Positions 48,929-58,400 of a stretch of DNA of 64,000 bases are shown here, piece after piece. The notes beneath the pieces are model-generated. The model was not told the DNA's origin. It was given only the letters and a program-made list of their open reading frames with translations, and made no database searches. Source of the DNA: Prevotella sp. (GTDB lineage Bacteria > Bacteroidota > Bacteroidia > Bacteroidales > Bacteroidaceae); NCBI GenBank assembly GCA_017557185.1, contig JAFZAP010000054.1:124001-188000 (forward strand), read 5' to 3'. A program made the position numbers and the translations under genes. How positions within the stretch are numbered: position 1 is the first letter of the stretch; the number at the start of each line of letters is the position of its first letter.

Positions 48929-50938
48929 ATGAAAAAGGTAATTTATTCTATGCTGGCACTACTCTGTGCAGCATTCGCATTCACAAGTTGTGAAGACGTC
49001 CCCATGCCGTATGACCATCCGGGTGAGGGCGGCGAAGAACCCGTGGTCGTGGAACCCACTGGCGATGGTACGCTCGAGAATCCGTTCAACGTAGCCGCCG
49101 CGCTGGAATATGTGAACAATTTGGGCGCCGATGAGGAATCACCCACCAACGTCTACATCAAGGGTAAGGTGGTAACTGTCACTGAGGAGTATACTACGAG
49201 TTATGGTAACGGTACCTACTATATCTCTGACGATGGCACCAACAAGAACCAGTTCTATGTCTATCGTGCACTTTACCTCGGCAATAAGAATTTTGCCAAT
49301 GGAAATACGCAGATCCAGGAAGGCGATGAGGTAATCATTTGTGGAAAAGTAGTCAATTTCAAAGGCACGACGCCTGAAACCGTTCAGAAGAAGGCATTCC
49401 TTTATTCACTCAACGGAGTGACTGCTGGCGGCGGTGGCTCATCCACTGGTATTGAAGTTACCTGCGCGAAGGCTGTTGAGTTGACCAATGCTTTGGACAA
49501 CAACGCAACATCCTCGGAGGTTTATTCTGTTACGGGTTACATCACAGAAGTCGTGGGCTCTGTCAGCAAGAACCAGCAGACCTTCTGGATGGCCGACACG
49601 AAGGATGGTGGTAAGGTATTCGAAGCTTACTATGCGAACCTGCCTGAGGGTGTCAGCCAATTTACTAAGGGTACGAAGGTTAAGATTACTGGTAATCTTA
49701 CGAAGTATGTGAATAATAATACCGGCAATGTTACTGCAGAAATGAAGAACCCCGATGTGGAGATTCTTGAGGATGGCGGTGGCGGCGACACGCCCAGCGG
49801 TACTGAAATCAACTGCAATAAGGCTGTAGAGTTGACGAACGCGCTGGCCGATAACGGCACATCCTCGGAGGTTTATTCCGTTACAGGTTACATCACAGAA
49901 GTCGTAGGTTCTGTCAGCAAGAACCAGCAGACCTTCTGGATGGCCGACACGAAGGATGGCGGTAAGGTGTTTGAGGCTTACTGGGCCAACCTGCCCGAAG
50001 GTGTCAGCGAGTTTAAGGCTGGCATGAAGGTGAAGATCACCGGTAATCTCATGAAGTATGTGAAAGACGGCAAGGTGACACCTGAAATCAAGAACGCTAC
50101 TGTAGTTGTTCTGGAAGACGGCGGTGGCGGTGGTGGCTCTTCCAGCGGTACTGAAATCAACTGCAATAAGGCCGTTGAACTGACCAATGCGCTGGCCGAC
50201 GGAGCCACATCCTCGGAGGTTTATTCTGTTACGGGTTACATCACAGAAGTCGTGGGTTCTGTCAGCAAGAACCAGCAGACTTTCTGGATGGCCGACACGA
50301 AGGATGGCGGTAAGGTGTTTGAGGCTTACTGGGCCAACCTGCCCGAAGGTGTTAGCGAGTTCAATGCTGGCATGAAGGTGAAGATCACCGGTAATCTCAT
50401 GAAGTATGTGAAAGATGGCAAGGTGACACCAGAAATCAAGAATCCTACTGTCGTCATTCTGGAAGAAGGCAGTGGCGGCGGCGGTGGCGGTGAAACCAGC
50501 GGCAATGTCACGAAGACCATCGATGGAACTGTCGTCACTTTTGTCGTGGCTGATAAAACTGAAGGCGACAAAGTCACCGTCGACCTGAATGCACAGGGTT
50601 GGGAAAATTCTCAAGAAGTGAAATCCTTGACCATTAGCGACGGTACGGTCATAACCTTTGCAGTAAGCAGTGAAGGTGGAACCACGCCGAAGTACTATGA
50701 GGCAACCAAGGGCGTACGCCTTTATGCAAAAAATATCCTCACAATCACAGGTAAGGATAAAGCCATAGCCAAAGTCATTCTTAACTGCGACAGCTATAGC
50801 GGGACCAACTATGTCGGCAACGATGCTCTTAAAGGTAGTGCTAGTGGCAACACCCTAACCATCGTTAATGAGCATACAGGCACGAGTGGTGGCGTTCAAC
50901 TGCGCATTCAGACCATCGAGATCACCTACGCAAAGTAA
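48929..50938 (+). CDS. Lipoprotein with four tandem OB-fold-like units
   Basis: 669 residues; lipobox FTSC (LLCAAFAFTSCEDVPMPY). One divergent N-terminal unit (about 40-170) is followed by three near-identical 116-117-residue units starting at nt 49454, 49805 and 50153; each reads NKAVELTNAL, SSEVYSVTGYITEVVGSVSK and NQQTFWMADTKDGGKVFEAY, then a Gly/Ser linker. A C-terminal beta domain (VTKTIDGTVVTFVVADKTEG to LRIQTIEITY) resembles modules on Bacteroidetes secreted nucleases. Units 2 and 3 are almost identical in DNA, so duplication is recent. Third gene of the receptor operon, with a terminator after it. Ligand unknown; oligonucleotide binding is a guess. Confidence 0.82.
   Translation: MKKVIYSMLALLCAAFAFTSCEDVPMPYDHPGEGGEEPVVVEPTGDGTLENPFNVAAALEYVNNLGADEESPTNVYIKGKVVTVTEEYTTSYGNGTYYISDDGTNKNQFYVYRALYLGNKNFANGNTQIQEGDEVIICGKVVNFKGTTPETVQKKAFLYSLNGVTAGGGGSSTGIEVTCAKAVELTNALDNNATSSEVYSVTGYITEVVGSVSKNQQTFWMADTKDGGKVFEAYYANLPEGVSQFTKGTKVKITGNLTKYVNNNTGNVTAEMKNPDVEILEDGGGGDTPSGTEINCNKAVELTNALADNGTSSEVYSVTGYITEVVGSVSKNQQTFWMADTKDGGKVFEAYWANLPEGVSEFKAGMKVKITGNLMKYVKDGKVTPEIKNATVVVLEDGGGGGGSSSGTEINCNKAVELTNALADGATSSEVYSVTGYITEVVGSVSKNQQTFWMADTKDGGKVFEAYWANLPEGVSEFNAGMKVKITGNLMKYVKDGKVTPEIKNPTVVILEEGSGGGGGGETSGNVTKTIDGTVVTFVVADKTEGDKVTVDLNAQGWENSQEVKSLTISDGTVITFAVSSEGGTTPKYYEATKGVRLYAKNILTITGKDKAIAKVILNCDSYSGTNYVGNDALKGSASGNTLTIVNEHTGTSGGVQLRIQTIEITYAK
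49454..50500 (+). repeat. Three tandem intragenic units of about 350 bp
   Basis: Unit starts 49454, 49805 and 50153 (spacing 351 and 348). Shared DNA blocks such as ACATCCTCGGAGGTTTATTC and TTCTGGATGGCCGACACGAA are identical in all three. Confidence 0.93.
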
Positions 50939-50957
50939 CACAATTATCATAACAAAA

Positions 50958-51000
50958 GCGGGTTGCAAGGCATTCTTTGCAACCCGCATTGTTTGTTTTT
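50958..51000 (+). terminator. Terminator of the receptor operon
   Basis: GCGGGTTGCAA (50958-50968) pairs with TTGCAACCCGC (50977-50987), 11 bp, then ATTGTTTGTTTTT. Confidence 0.9.
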
Positions 51001-51041
51001 GCGCTTTTTTCATGGTTTTAAGCAAATAATCAATCGAAAAA

Positions 51042-51073
51042 TTTGCACATTCGAGGAAAACTTTGTACCTTTG
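51042..51073 (+). promoter_or_regulatory. Promoter of rpmE2
   Basis: TTTG (51042-51045), 20-nt gap, TACCTTTG (51066-51073), 91 nt before the start. Confidence 0.85.
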
Positions 51074-51164
51074 CAGCCCGTAATGTGTGATTATGCCTTG
51101 TCGGCAAGTCTGCAGGACGGTAAAAAGCATTTAATTCATCAATAAATAAACAATAAACGAAACA

Positions 51165-51416
51165 ATGAAAAAAGGTATTCATCCCGAAAACTATCGCCCC
51201 GTCGTGTTCCGTGACATGTCCAACGGCGATATGTTCCTTACAAAGTCCACCGCAAAAACAAACGATACCGTGGAATTTGAAGGTGAAACTTACCCTGTGG
51301 TAAAAGTCGAAATCTCTAACACCTCTCACCCCTTCTATACGGGTAAGAGCACGCTCGTTGACACCGCTGGTCGTGTCGACCGATTCATGAGCCGCTACGG
51401 TAAGATTAAGAAATAA
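51165..51416 (+). CDS. rpmE2: 50S ribosomal protein L31, type B
   Basis: 83 residues: [50 protein letters not shown]. No CxxC zinc pair, so the C-minus (type B) form. It has its own promoter (51042-51073) and terminator, independent of the surrounding lipoprotein genes. Confidence 0.97.
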   Translation: MKKGIHPENYRPVVFRDMSNGDMFLTKSTAKTNDTVEFEGETYPVVKVEISNTSHPFYTGKSTLVDTAGRVDRFMSRYGKIKK

Positions 51417-51437
51417 TACCACCTGTAACGATATAAT

Positions 51438-51486
51438 AAAAGTGCGTTCGGACGTAGTTGCATATGCGGCCGACCGCACTTTTTTC
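51438..51486 (+). terminator. Terminator of rpmE2
   Basis: AAAAGTGCG (51438-51446) pairs with CGCACTTTT (51475-51483), extended by TCGG/CCGA, then T-run. Confidence 0.85.
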
Positions 51487-51514
51487 TTTCCGAGTCATCA
51501 AAATCCTTTACCCT

Positions 51515-52489
51515 ATGAATAGAATTACAAACCTCAAGCATCTCATCATCGGCCTCGTCGCCGCCCTTGCCCTGACGGCATGCGGCGGTAGCGACGACCC
51601 CGACAACCCTGATATCACCCCCACGCAGACAAACGTGAACCGCAACAACACTTCGCAGAACGAAGTCTACGGGCGGTTGGAGTTTCCTCGCCTGAAGGGT
51701 GGCTCGAACAACATCGTCATCATCCATACTGTGCCGGAGTTCGGGGTGAACTATTGCGTGGAGTGGGACAGTGACCTGAAGCCTGCCGGCTGGACTCCGG
51801 AAGGTTCTCTGCGCTCGCAGCGCTGGTCGTGCTATCAGATGCATGCCGGCAATAGCAGCAGCAGGACCGACCGCAAGCCCTACAACGAGGGTGGGGAGTT
51901 CAGCGAGTATCCCAACGACCCCGACCTGCCGTCGCAGTATCATTTCACGTCGGATCCCTATCGCTATTCGGGCTATGACCACGGTCACATCATAGCTTCG
52001 GCCGACCGTGCCTATTCTTTTAACAATCGGGCGAACACGCAGACCTTCTACATGACAAACATGCAGCCGCAGGTGAACAACTTCAACGCAAAGGTTTGGG
52101 CGAACATGGAGGCACAGGTGCGCCGCTGGAACAGCAGTAGCTTCCGCGATACGCTCTACGTGGTGAAGGGTGGAACCATCGACCGCTGGGATCAGATCAT
52201 CACCACCATTGGTTCAGGTAAAAACAAAATCCCCGTGCCGAAGTATTTCTTCATGGCTGTGCTCTGCAAGAAGGGCAGCAACAGCACTACGGGTGGTTAC
52301 CGTGCGCTGGGCTTCTGGATTCAGCATAAGTCGAATAGCGACTCCGACCTCCGCCCCTACGTGGTGAATATCGATGAACTCGAACAATTGACAGGCATCG
52401 ACTTCTTCTGCAATCTGCCCGATCAATACGAACAAGTCATCGAGTCGTTGCCTCGCGAGCAGGTGCTGCGTGCGTGGAACCTAGAATAG
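51515..52489 (+). CDS. DNA/RNA non-specific endonuclease, lipoprotein
   Basis: 324 residues. Start at ATG 51515, which begins a lipoprotein signal (HLIIGLVAALALTACGGSDD, lipobox LTAC); the longer frame from 51458 lies over the rpmE2 terminator. NUC1-type core: YDHGHIIASADRAYSFNN (catalytic His in the DxGH motif) and NTQTFYMTNMQPQVNNFNAKVW (metal-binding Asn). A substrate-strand region FFMAVLCKKGS follows. Surface-anchored nuclease; fits with the EEP nuclease and receptor operon nearby, though transcribed separately. Confidence 0.93.
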   Translation: MNRITNLKHLIIGLVAALALTACGGSDDPDNPDITPTQTNVNRNNTSQNEVYGRLEFPRLKGGSNNIVIIHTVPEFGVNYCVEWDSDLKPAGWTPEGSLRSQRWSCYQMHAGNSSSRTDRKPYNEGGEFSEYPNDPDLPSQYHFTSDPYRYSGYDHGHIIASADRAYSFNNRANTQTFYMTNMQPQVNNFNAKVWANMEAQVRRWNSSSFRDTLYVVKGGTIDRWDQIITTIGSGKNKIPVPKYFFMAVLCKKGSNSTTGGYRALGFWIQHKSNSDSDLRPYVVNIDELEQLTGIDFFCNLPDQYEQVIESLPREQVLRAWNLE

Positions 52490-52507
52490 ACGTAACAAAC
52501 GTGGATG

Positions 52508-52672
52508 TTTAGACATACGGAACATACGAACATATGTTGTTTATAAAAGGACAGGCGAACTAAAAACTAGTTCGCCTGTCTCGTTTCATCATTGTTTATT
52601 ATACCAATCTATATACCTATGTTCGTCTGTTTCGTATGTCTAAAAACTTCTGTTCGTCTGTCACGTATGTCT
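52508..52672. repeat. 27-bp inverted repeat around a terminator, plus an extra half copy
   Basis: Left arm 52508-52534 (TTTAGACATACGGAACATAC then GAACATA) faces right arm 52618-52644 with 25 of 27 positions complementary. A further direct copy of the right arm follows at 52649-52672. The 12-bp terminator hairpin lies between the arms. Confidence 0.85.
52550..52587 (+). terminator. Terminator of the nuclease lipoprotein gene
   Basis: GACAGGCGAACT (52550-52561) pairs with AGTTCGCCTGTC (52569-52580), 12 bp perfect, then TCGTTTC. Confidence 0.85.
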
Positions 52673-52678
52673 TAAATA

Positions 52679-53281
52679 TTACTTTTGTTCTGTCTTATTC
52701 GTGTTTATGAAGCGCTTGGGCTGAGGCTTCTGTGCCTTTTGCTCGGCGCCGGCAACAGCCGACTTGGAGTAGTAGTAACCGTAGCCGTAGTCGTAATAGT
52801 AGTCATCCCAGCCCCAGTATTGGAAGTTGTTCCAGTTGGGCGAAGAAGTGTGACGCAGTTGGAAATCAACGCGAGTATCGCCGTCGAAGATGGTTCCATC
52901 AAAGTAGGCGTCGTCGAGGCGGTAGTTCTCAATCCAGAGCGTGGTGCCTTCCTCCAAGAAGTAGACTGTGATGGTGCGATAATTCACCGTCCACTCGATG
53001 TGGTTGGCCACGTAGTTGGTTCCCCAGCCTGCATTGTTATAGTAGTCAATCCAATATCCTGTGCCACTGCTATAGCGATAGGGGTCGCGCAGGAAGCAAA
53101 TCTCCGAGTAGGAGGCATCGTAAACACGTCCGTCCCATTCAGACGACATATACATGTTGCCCTTCCATGTTCCCTCGAGGGTGTATGCGATTTCATCGTC
53201 GTCGTCCCATTCGCAACTTGTGAACGACATGGACAGCACTGCCAGCAGTACCATTGTCCAGAGTGTGTACATCTTCTTCAT
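52679..53281 (-). CDS. Aromatic-rich lipoprotein of unknown function
   Basis: 200 residues; signal with lipobox FTSC (VLLAVLSMSFTSCEWDDDDE). The middle (LEGTWKGNMYMSSEWDG, TVNYRTITVYFLEEGT, DFQLRHTSS) looks like a small lipocalin-like beta domain; the C-terminus has a Tyr/Asp/Gly-rich stretch (YWGWDDYYYDYGYGYYYSK) and a basic tail. Family not recognised. Own promoter at 53337-53367. Confidence 0.8.
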   Translation of the reverse strand: MKKMYTLWTMVLLAVLSMSFTSCEWDDDDEIAYTLEGTWKGNMYMSSEWDGRVYDASYSEICFLRDPYRYSSGTGYWIDYYNNAGWGTNYVANHIEWTVNYRTITVYFLEEGTTLWIENYRLDDAYFDGTIFDGDTRVDFQLRHTSSPNWNNFQYWGWDDYYYDYGYGYYYSKSAVAGAEQKAQKPQPKRFINTNKTEQK

Positions 53282-53336
53282 AATAATATCTCCTATCCGT
53301 TAAAGTGTTAAACATTCGTTTTTGATTTCTCTGATG

Positions 53337-53367
53337 CAAAGGTAAGGTCTTTTTGTTGGCTTTCAAA
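53337..53367 (-). promoter_or_regulatory. Promoter of the aromatic-rich lipoprotein
   Basis: Minus strand TTTG (53367-53364), 19-nt gap, TACCTTTG (53344-53337). Confidence 0.85.
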
Positions 53368-53450
53368 ACGTTTTTCCATATTCTTGCATAGGAAAAACCC
53401 TACTTTGTGCGATGTTTTCCCTAATAAACTTTAAATCTTGCCCTTTGCCC

Positions 53451-53481
53451 TTTGCCCCTTGCCCCTTTTTTGCTATCTTTG
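53451..53481 (+). promoter_or_regulatory. Promoter of the glutathione peroxidase gene
   Basis: TTTG (53451-53454), 19-nt gap, TATCTTTG (53474-53481), 44 nt before the ATG. The upstream box sits in a CCCTTTG tandem repeat (53441-53465). Confidence 0.85.
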
Positions 53482-53524
53482 TGGAAACATTTCATTCTAA
53501 CCCCATACAACACAAGAAAAGAAC

Positions 53525-54079
53525 ATGAAAACTGTTTATGATTTCGCTGTCAAAGACAGAAAAGGCAAAGACGTGAGTCTCAAGGAGTATCAAAACGAAG
53601 TGCTCCTTATCGTGAACACCGCTACGAAATGTGGCTTCACACCCCAGTACGACGAACTGGAGGCACTCTACAAGAAGTACCATGCCGACGGCTTTGAGGT
53701 GCTCGACTTCCCCTGCAACCAGTTTGGGCAGCAGGCTCCCGGCACCGATGAGAGCATCCATGAATTCTGCAAGCTCACCTTCGGCACCGACTTCCCCCGC
53801 TTTAAGAAGGTGAAGGTGAACGGCGACGATGCCGACCCGTTGTTCAAGTTCCTGAAGGAGCAGAAGGGCTTTGCCGGCTGGGATATGGAACACCCTATCG
53901 CCCACATCCTTGACGACATGCTCTCGAAGGCCGACCCCGACTACAAGGAGAAGCCCGACATCAAGTGGAACTTCACGAAGTTCCTCATCAACAAGCGCGG
54001 ACAGGTCGTCGCCCGCTTCGAGCCTACGGAGAAAATCGAGAACATTGAAAGACAGATAGAACAGCTCATTCATCAATAA
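53525..54079 (+). CDS. Glutathione peroxidase-family thiol peroxidase
   Basis: 184 residues. Active-site region NTATKCGFTPQYDEL with Cys (TGT) at the selenocysteine position, FPCNQFGQQAPGTDESI with the catalytic Gln, and IKWNFTKFLI with Trp and Asn. Bacterial members mostly use thioredoxin as donor, and trxB is the next gene, 53 nt downstream, which fits. Cytoplasmic; no signal peptide. Confidence 0.95.
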   Translation: MKTVYDFAVKDRKGKDVSLKEYQNEVLLIVNTATKCGFTPQYDELEALYKKYHADGFEVLDFPCNQFGQQAPGTDESIHEFCKLTFGTDFPRFKKVKVNGDDADPLFKFLKEQKGFAGWDMEHPIAHILDDMLSKADPDYKEKPDIKWNFTKFLINKRGQVVARFEPTEKIENIERQIEQLIHQ

Positions 54080-54087
54080 TATATAAG

Positions 54088-54117
54088 GTAGGGACGGGGA
54101 ATGAACTCCGTCCCTAC
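54088..54117. repeat. GTAGGGACGG hairpin repeat
   Basis: GTAGGGACGG (54088-54097) pairs with CCGTCCCTAC (54108-54117), 10 bp. A related copy lies at 40551-40578. It lies between the peroxidase and trxB. Confidence 0.85.
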
Positions 54118-54132
54118 AAACAAATAATATCC

Positions 54133-55089
54133 ATGGAAAGAGTAAAATGCCTGATTATCGGTAGCGGACCAGCAGGCTACACCGCTGCCATCTATGCCGG
54201 ACGCGCCAACCTTTCGCCCGTGCTCTATTGTGGACTGCAGATGGGCGGCCAGCTCACGCAGACTACCACTGTCGAGAACTTCCCCGGCTATCCCGAGGGT
54301 GTCGATGGTAACGAGATGATGATGCAACTGCGCCAGCAGGCCGAGCGTTTCGGCTGCGACATGCGTGATGGCATCATCGAGAAGGTTGACTTCACGAAGC
54401 GTCCTTACGTGCTCACCACTGACCGCGGCGTAGAACTGGAGGCCGACACGGTGATCATTGCAACGGGTGCTTCAGCAAAATACCTCGGACTCGACGACGA
54501 GAAGAAATACAACGGCATGGGTGTCTCGGCTTGTGCCACCTGCGACGGCTTCTTCTATCGCAAGAAGACGGTGGCTGTCGTGGGCGGTGGCGACACCGCT
54601 TGCGAGGAGGCCATCTATCTCGCACAGCTCTGCAAGAAGGTTTACCTCATCGTGCGCAAACCTTATCTGCGCGCCAGTGATGTGATGCAGAAACGCGTGT
54701 TCGAGAACGAGAAGATAGAGGTACTTTTCGAACACAACACCTTGGGTCTCTATGGCGAAGGCGGTGTGGAAGGTGCTCACGTGGTGCGCCGCAAGGGCGA
54801 GCCCGATGAGGAGCGCTACGATTTGCCCATCGACGGCTTTTTCCTCGCCATCGGCCACAAGCCTAACACAGATGTGTTCCGTCCGTTCGTAGCACTCGAC
54901 GAGACGGGTTACATCCGCACCATCGACGGCACACCGCGCGTAGCATCGGCAGCCGATCCCACGCAAGCCCTGCCCGGCATCTTCGCCGCTGGCGATTGTG
55001 CCGACCCCGTCTATCGCCAGGCCATTGTGGCTGCCGGCAGTGGCTGCAAAGCCGCTCTCGAAGCCGAGCGCTACCTGCAGATGCTCTGA
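54133..55089 (+). CDS. trxB: Thioredoxin-disulfide reductase
   Basis: NADPH/FAD enzyme that reduces thioredoxin. FAD-binding IIGSGPAGYTAAIYAGRA near residue 8, redox pair in CATCDGFF near 135, NADPH-binding VAVVGGGDTACEEA, and the closing GIFAAGDCADPVYRQAIVAAGSG. 318 residues, normal length. Probably provides electrons to the peroxidase upstream. Confidence 0.98.
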   Translation: MERVKCLIIGSGPAGYTAAIYAGRANLSPVLYCGLQMGGQLTQTTTVENFPGYPEGVDGNEMMMQLRQQAERFGCDMRDGIIEKVDFTKRPYVLTTDRGVELEADTVIIATGASAKYLGLDDEKKYNGMGVSACATCDGFFYRKKTVAVVGGGDTACEEAIYLAQLCKKVYLIVRKPYLRASDVMQKRVFENEKIEVLFEHNTLGLYGEGGVEGAHVVRRKGEPDEERYDLPIDGFFLAIGHKPNTDVFRPFVALDETGYIRTIDGTPRVASAADPTQALPGIFAAGDCADPVYRQAIVAAGSGCKAALEAERYLQML

Positions 55090-55090
55090 C

Positions 55091-55121
55091 GCCATCCCTG
55101 TTCCCAAGGGGGAGGGGGACA
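55091..55121. repeat. Degenerate C/G palindromic repeat after trxB
   Basis: CCATCCCTGTTCCC and GGGGGAGGGGG arms overlapping the trxB end. Confidence 0.55.
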
Positions 55122-55133
55122 CAGAACAAAACA

Positions 55134-55161
55134 ATCGCCCAGTTTGCGCAAACTGGGCGAT
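55134..55161. terminator. Bidirectional terminator between trxB and the BspA-type gene
   Basis: A perfect 28-bp palindrome: ATCGCCCAGTTTGC followed directly by GCAAACTGGGCGAT, with TTTGTCGTCT on the plus side and TTGTTTTG on the minus side. Confidence 0.85.
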
Positions 55162-55215
55162 TTGTCGTCTTTATATTGTAGTGAGAATTGTCATCTATCG
55201 TTTAGGGATTACATT

Positions 55216-55410
55216 TTACTGCTTTTCCAGGATAATATTCACTAGTGCCGTGACGTCGGCGATGGTGATCGTGCTGTCCTTGTTCACGTCGGCCGCGCGC
55301 TTGTCGTATGTTCCGGAGTTGTCCTTACCTAGAATAATGCTAACCAGCGCCGTTACGTCGTCGATGGTGATCGAGCCATCCTTGTTCACGTCGCCCAGGA
55401 GGAATGCTTC
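55216..55410 (-). other. Dockerin-like C-terminal domain of the BspA-type protein
   Basis: Two copies of DVNKDxxITIxDVTALVxIIL, the duplicated F-hand calcium motif of type I dockerins. No cohesin domain is visible in this window, so the partner, if any, is elsewhere. Confidence 0.85.
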
Positions 55411-58400
55411 CGGGTCGGTGAAGTAGCCGGGATTGTCATTGAGACCGTCGATGCGGGCGTAGGTCTTGTCCCTGAATGAGTTGTTGTAACCTGTGCCGTT
55501 GCCACCCACGAGCTTCGAACAGAGGTTGAACATATTCGAAGAGGATGTGAGCAGGTCTGTATTCCAATCGGTGCCGGCTTTGGCATAGATGGTCTTCAGG
55601 TTCAAGCATTGTTGGAACATAGCGTATGCAGTCGTCAGCTTCTCTACGGTGAATGTCGTGAGATCCAACTCGGTAAGCGCCGGACAGCTTGAGAACATCG
55701 AACTCATATCAGTCACATTAGCTGTCGTGAACTGTGGGCCGAAGGTGATGGTCTGGAGATTCGTGCAGTTGGAGAACATGCTATTCATCGATGTTACGTT
55801 CGAGGTGTTGAAGCTTGAGAGGTCGAGTTCGGTGAGCGAGGAACAGTTGTAGAACATGTAGTTCATCGACTTCACATTCCCAGTGTTGAAGCTGGAGAGG
55901 TTGAGCCCGGTGAGCGAGGAACATCTGAAGAACATGTAGTACATCGATGTCACGTTCGAGGTGTTGAAGCCCGAAAGGTCGAGCTGAGTGAGCGATGAAC
56001 AGTTGTTGAACATGCCATACATCGACGTCACGTTCGAAGTGTTGAGGTTCAAGATGCCGTTGATGATGGAGAGGGCCGTACAACCGTTGAACCAGTCTAT
56101 CAGCGCCGTCAGGCCAGTATAACCGGCAAACGAGTCGTCGAAGTTGACAGTTGTGAGTTCCGCCGTGGCCCAATCGGGTTTGGTTACGTTAGACGTGTTG
56201 CTCAGGCTGCGTATAATGAAAGTGGCACCGTCATTCTCGGCTGCTGCCTGGCGTGTAGATAATAGTTTGTCGTAGTAGAAGCTAATCGTCGTCTGGTCGG
56301 CCGAGAGGATGGCGTAGGGTCGCGGTGCATTCCTGTCGGTGAAGTAGCCGGGCTGTCCGTTCAGACCATCGACACGGGCGCGGGTTTTGCTGTACCCATT
56401 CCAGTTGTTTTCATAGTAAGTACCGCAGCCGCCTATGAGCTTAGAACAAGCCTGGAACATGTATGTGCTGCTGGTGAGCGTCGTGCTGGCATTCCAGTCG
56501 GCATTGGCCGCAGCATAGATAATCTCCAGGTTCGCGCAGTTGTAGAACATGTTATCTGTGTTTATAAGCTTCTCCACGGTGAAGGTTGATAGATCCAGCT
56601 CGGTGAGCGACATACAACCGGAGAACATAGAAGTCATCTCGGTCACATTAGCCGTTGTGAAGTGTTCGCCGAAGGTGATGGTCTCGAGCTTCGAGCAGCC
56701 GTAGAACATGCTGTGCATCGTAGTGACCTTGTCCGTTGTGAAGTGTTCGCCGAAGGTGATGTTCTCGAGATTCGAGCAACCGTAGAACATGCGGTAGGTA
56801 GTAGTGACATTAGCGGCGTTGAGGTTGGAAAGGTCGATAGCCGTGAGGCCTGTACAACCCTCGAAGTACATGTAAAGGCTGGTAATGCCTGTGAAGCCTG
56901 CAAAACTGGCATCGAAGGTGGCCGACGTGAGTGCTGACGTTGCCCATACAGGCTTAGAGCCGGGGCTCAGTTTGAGAATAACAGTAGCATCGGGGGTCGC
57001 AGCCTTGCGCACGGGCAGCTGCGTGTCGTAGTAGAAGCTGACAGAGGCGTAGTCGGCCGATAGGATGGCGTAGGGCCGCGGTGCGTTCTTGTCGGTGAAG
57101 TAGCCGGGATTACCATCGAGTCCGTCGATGCATGCACGTGGCTTTGTAATATATGAGCTGTTCCAAGTCGTTCCATTGCCGCCCACGAGCTTGTTGCAAT
57201 TTTGGAACATATATAAGTCGTCTGTGAGGGTCTCGGTGTTCCAGCTCGTACCAGAGGCAGCATAGATTGTCGCGAGGTTTGAACAGCCGGAGAACATCCA
57301 ATTCGCATTCGTGACTTTTCCCGTGTTGAAGCCCGAGAGGTCGAGCTCGGTGAGTGCCGAGCAGCCGTTAAACATATAACCCATCGACGTCACGTTCTCA
57401 GTGTTGAGGTTCGTAAGGTCAAGCTCGGTGAGCGCAGAGCAGCCTTTGAACCAATTTGCGAGTCCTGTGAGGCCTTTGTATGTGGCGAACGAGTCGTCGA
57501 AGACGACGCTGGTGAGCGTCTGATCGGCCCACGCGGAAGGTGAGTTACCGCTACTATTGTTACTGAGCGCGAGCACGATGATGGCTTCGGGATTGTCGGC
57601 CTTGCGCTGTGCCAGTTGTGTATCGTAGTAGAAAGCCACTGCCACGGGCTGGCTGTCGGCGTTCTTCGTCACCACGGCATAGGGTCGCGGTGCGTTCTTG
57701 TCGGTGAAGTAGCCGGGCGTGCCCTCCACGTCGATGCAGGCGCGGGTCTTGTCCTGGGTAGAGCTCGTTGCCGAAGTGTAGGCCGTGCCGTATCCTCCGA
57801 CAAGCTTAGAGCAGCCGCTGAACATCGAACTGCTACCATTGAGGGTTTCGGTGTTCCAGTCGGCTCCTGCCGCAGCATAGATAGTCTCCAAGTTCGAGCA
57901 GTTATAGAACATCTCCTGAGCGTTCGTTACTTTCCCCATATCGAAACCCGAGAGGTCGAGCTCGGTGAGGCCCGAGCAGTTGTAGAACATCCGATACATT
58001 GTCGTTACGTTCTCGGTATTGAGGTTCGAGAGGTCGATCGACATGAGGGCCGTGCAGTTGGCAAACCAACGTTTTAGGCGCGTTAGGCTATGGCAGTCGG
58101 CAAACGATGTGTCGAAGGTGACGCTGGTGAGTGTTGCTGTGGCCCATGCTGGTGCGTCGTCGCCATAGTCCTTCAGCAATATGACGAAAGTGGCGCCGAC
58201 ATTCTCCGTTGCAGCCCTGCGAACAGATATCTCGGTATCATAGAAGAAGGTGACTACAGTCTTGTCGGCCGAGAGCATAGCATAGGGCATCGGAGCAGCC
58301 GGATTGGTGAAGTATCCTTGCTTGCCGTCGAGCCCGTCGATGCAGGCACGGGTCTTATCAACGATAGTGTAGTAGTAGGGCGTGCCGTTGCCGCCCACGA

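Noticed and set aside
53525..54079. Selenoprotein glutathione peroxidase
   Set aside because: The active-site codon is TGT (Cys), with no in-frame TGA.
55216..55410. Evidence for a cellulosome
   Set aside because: Only one dockerin-like domain and no cohesin or cellulase gene in the window.
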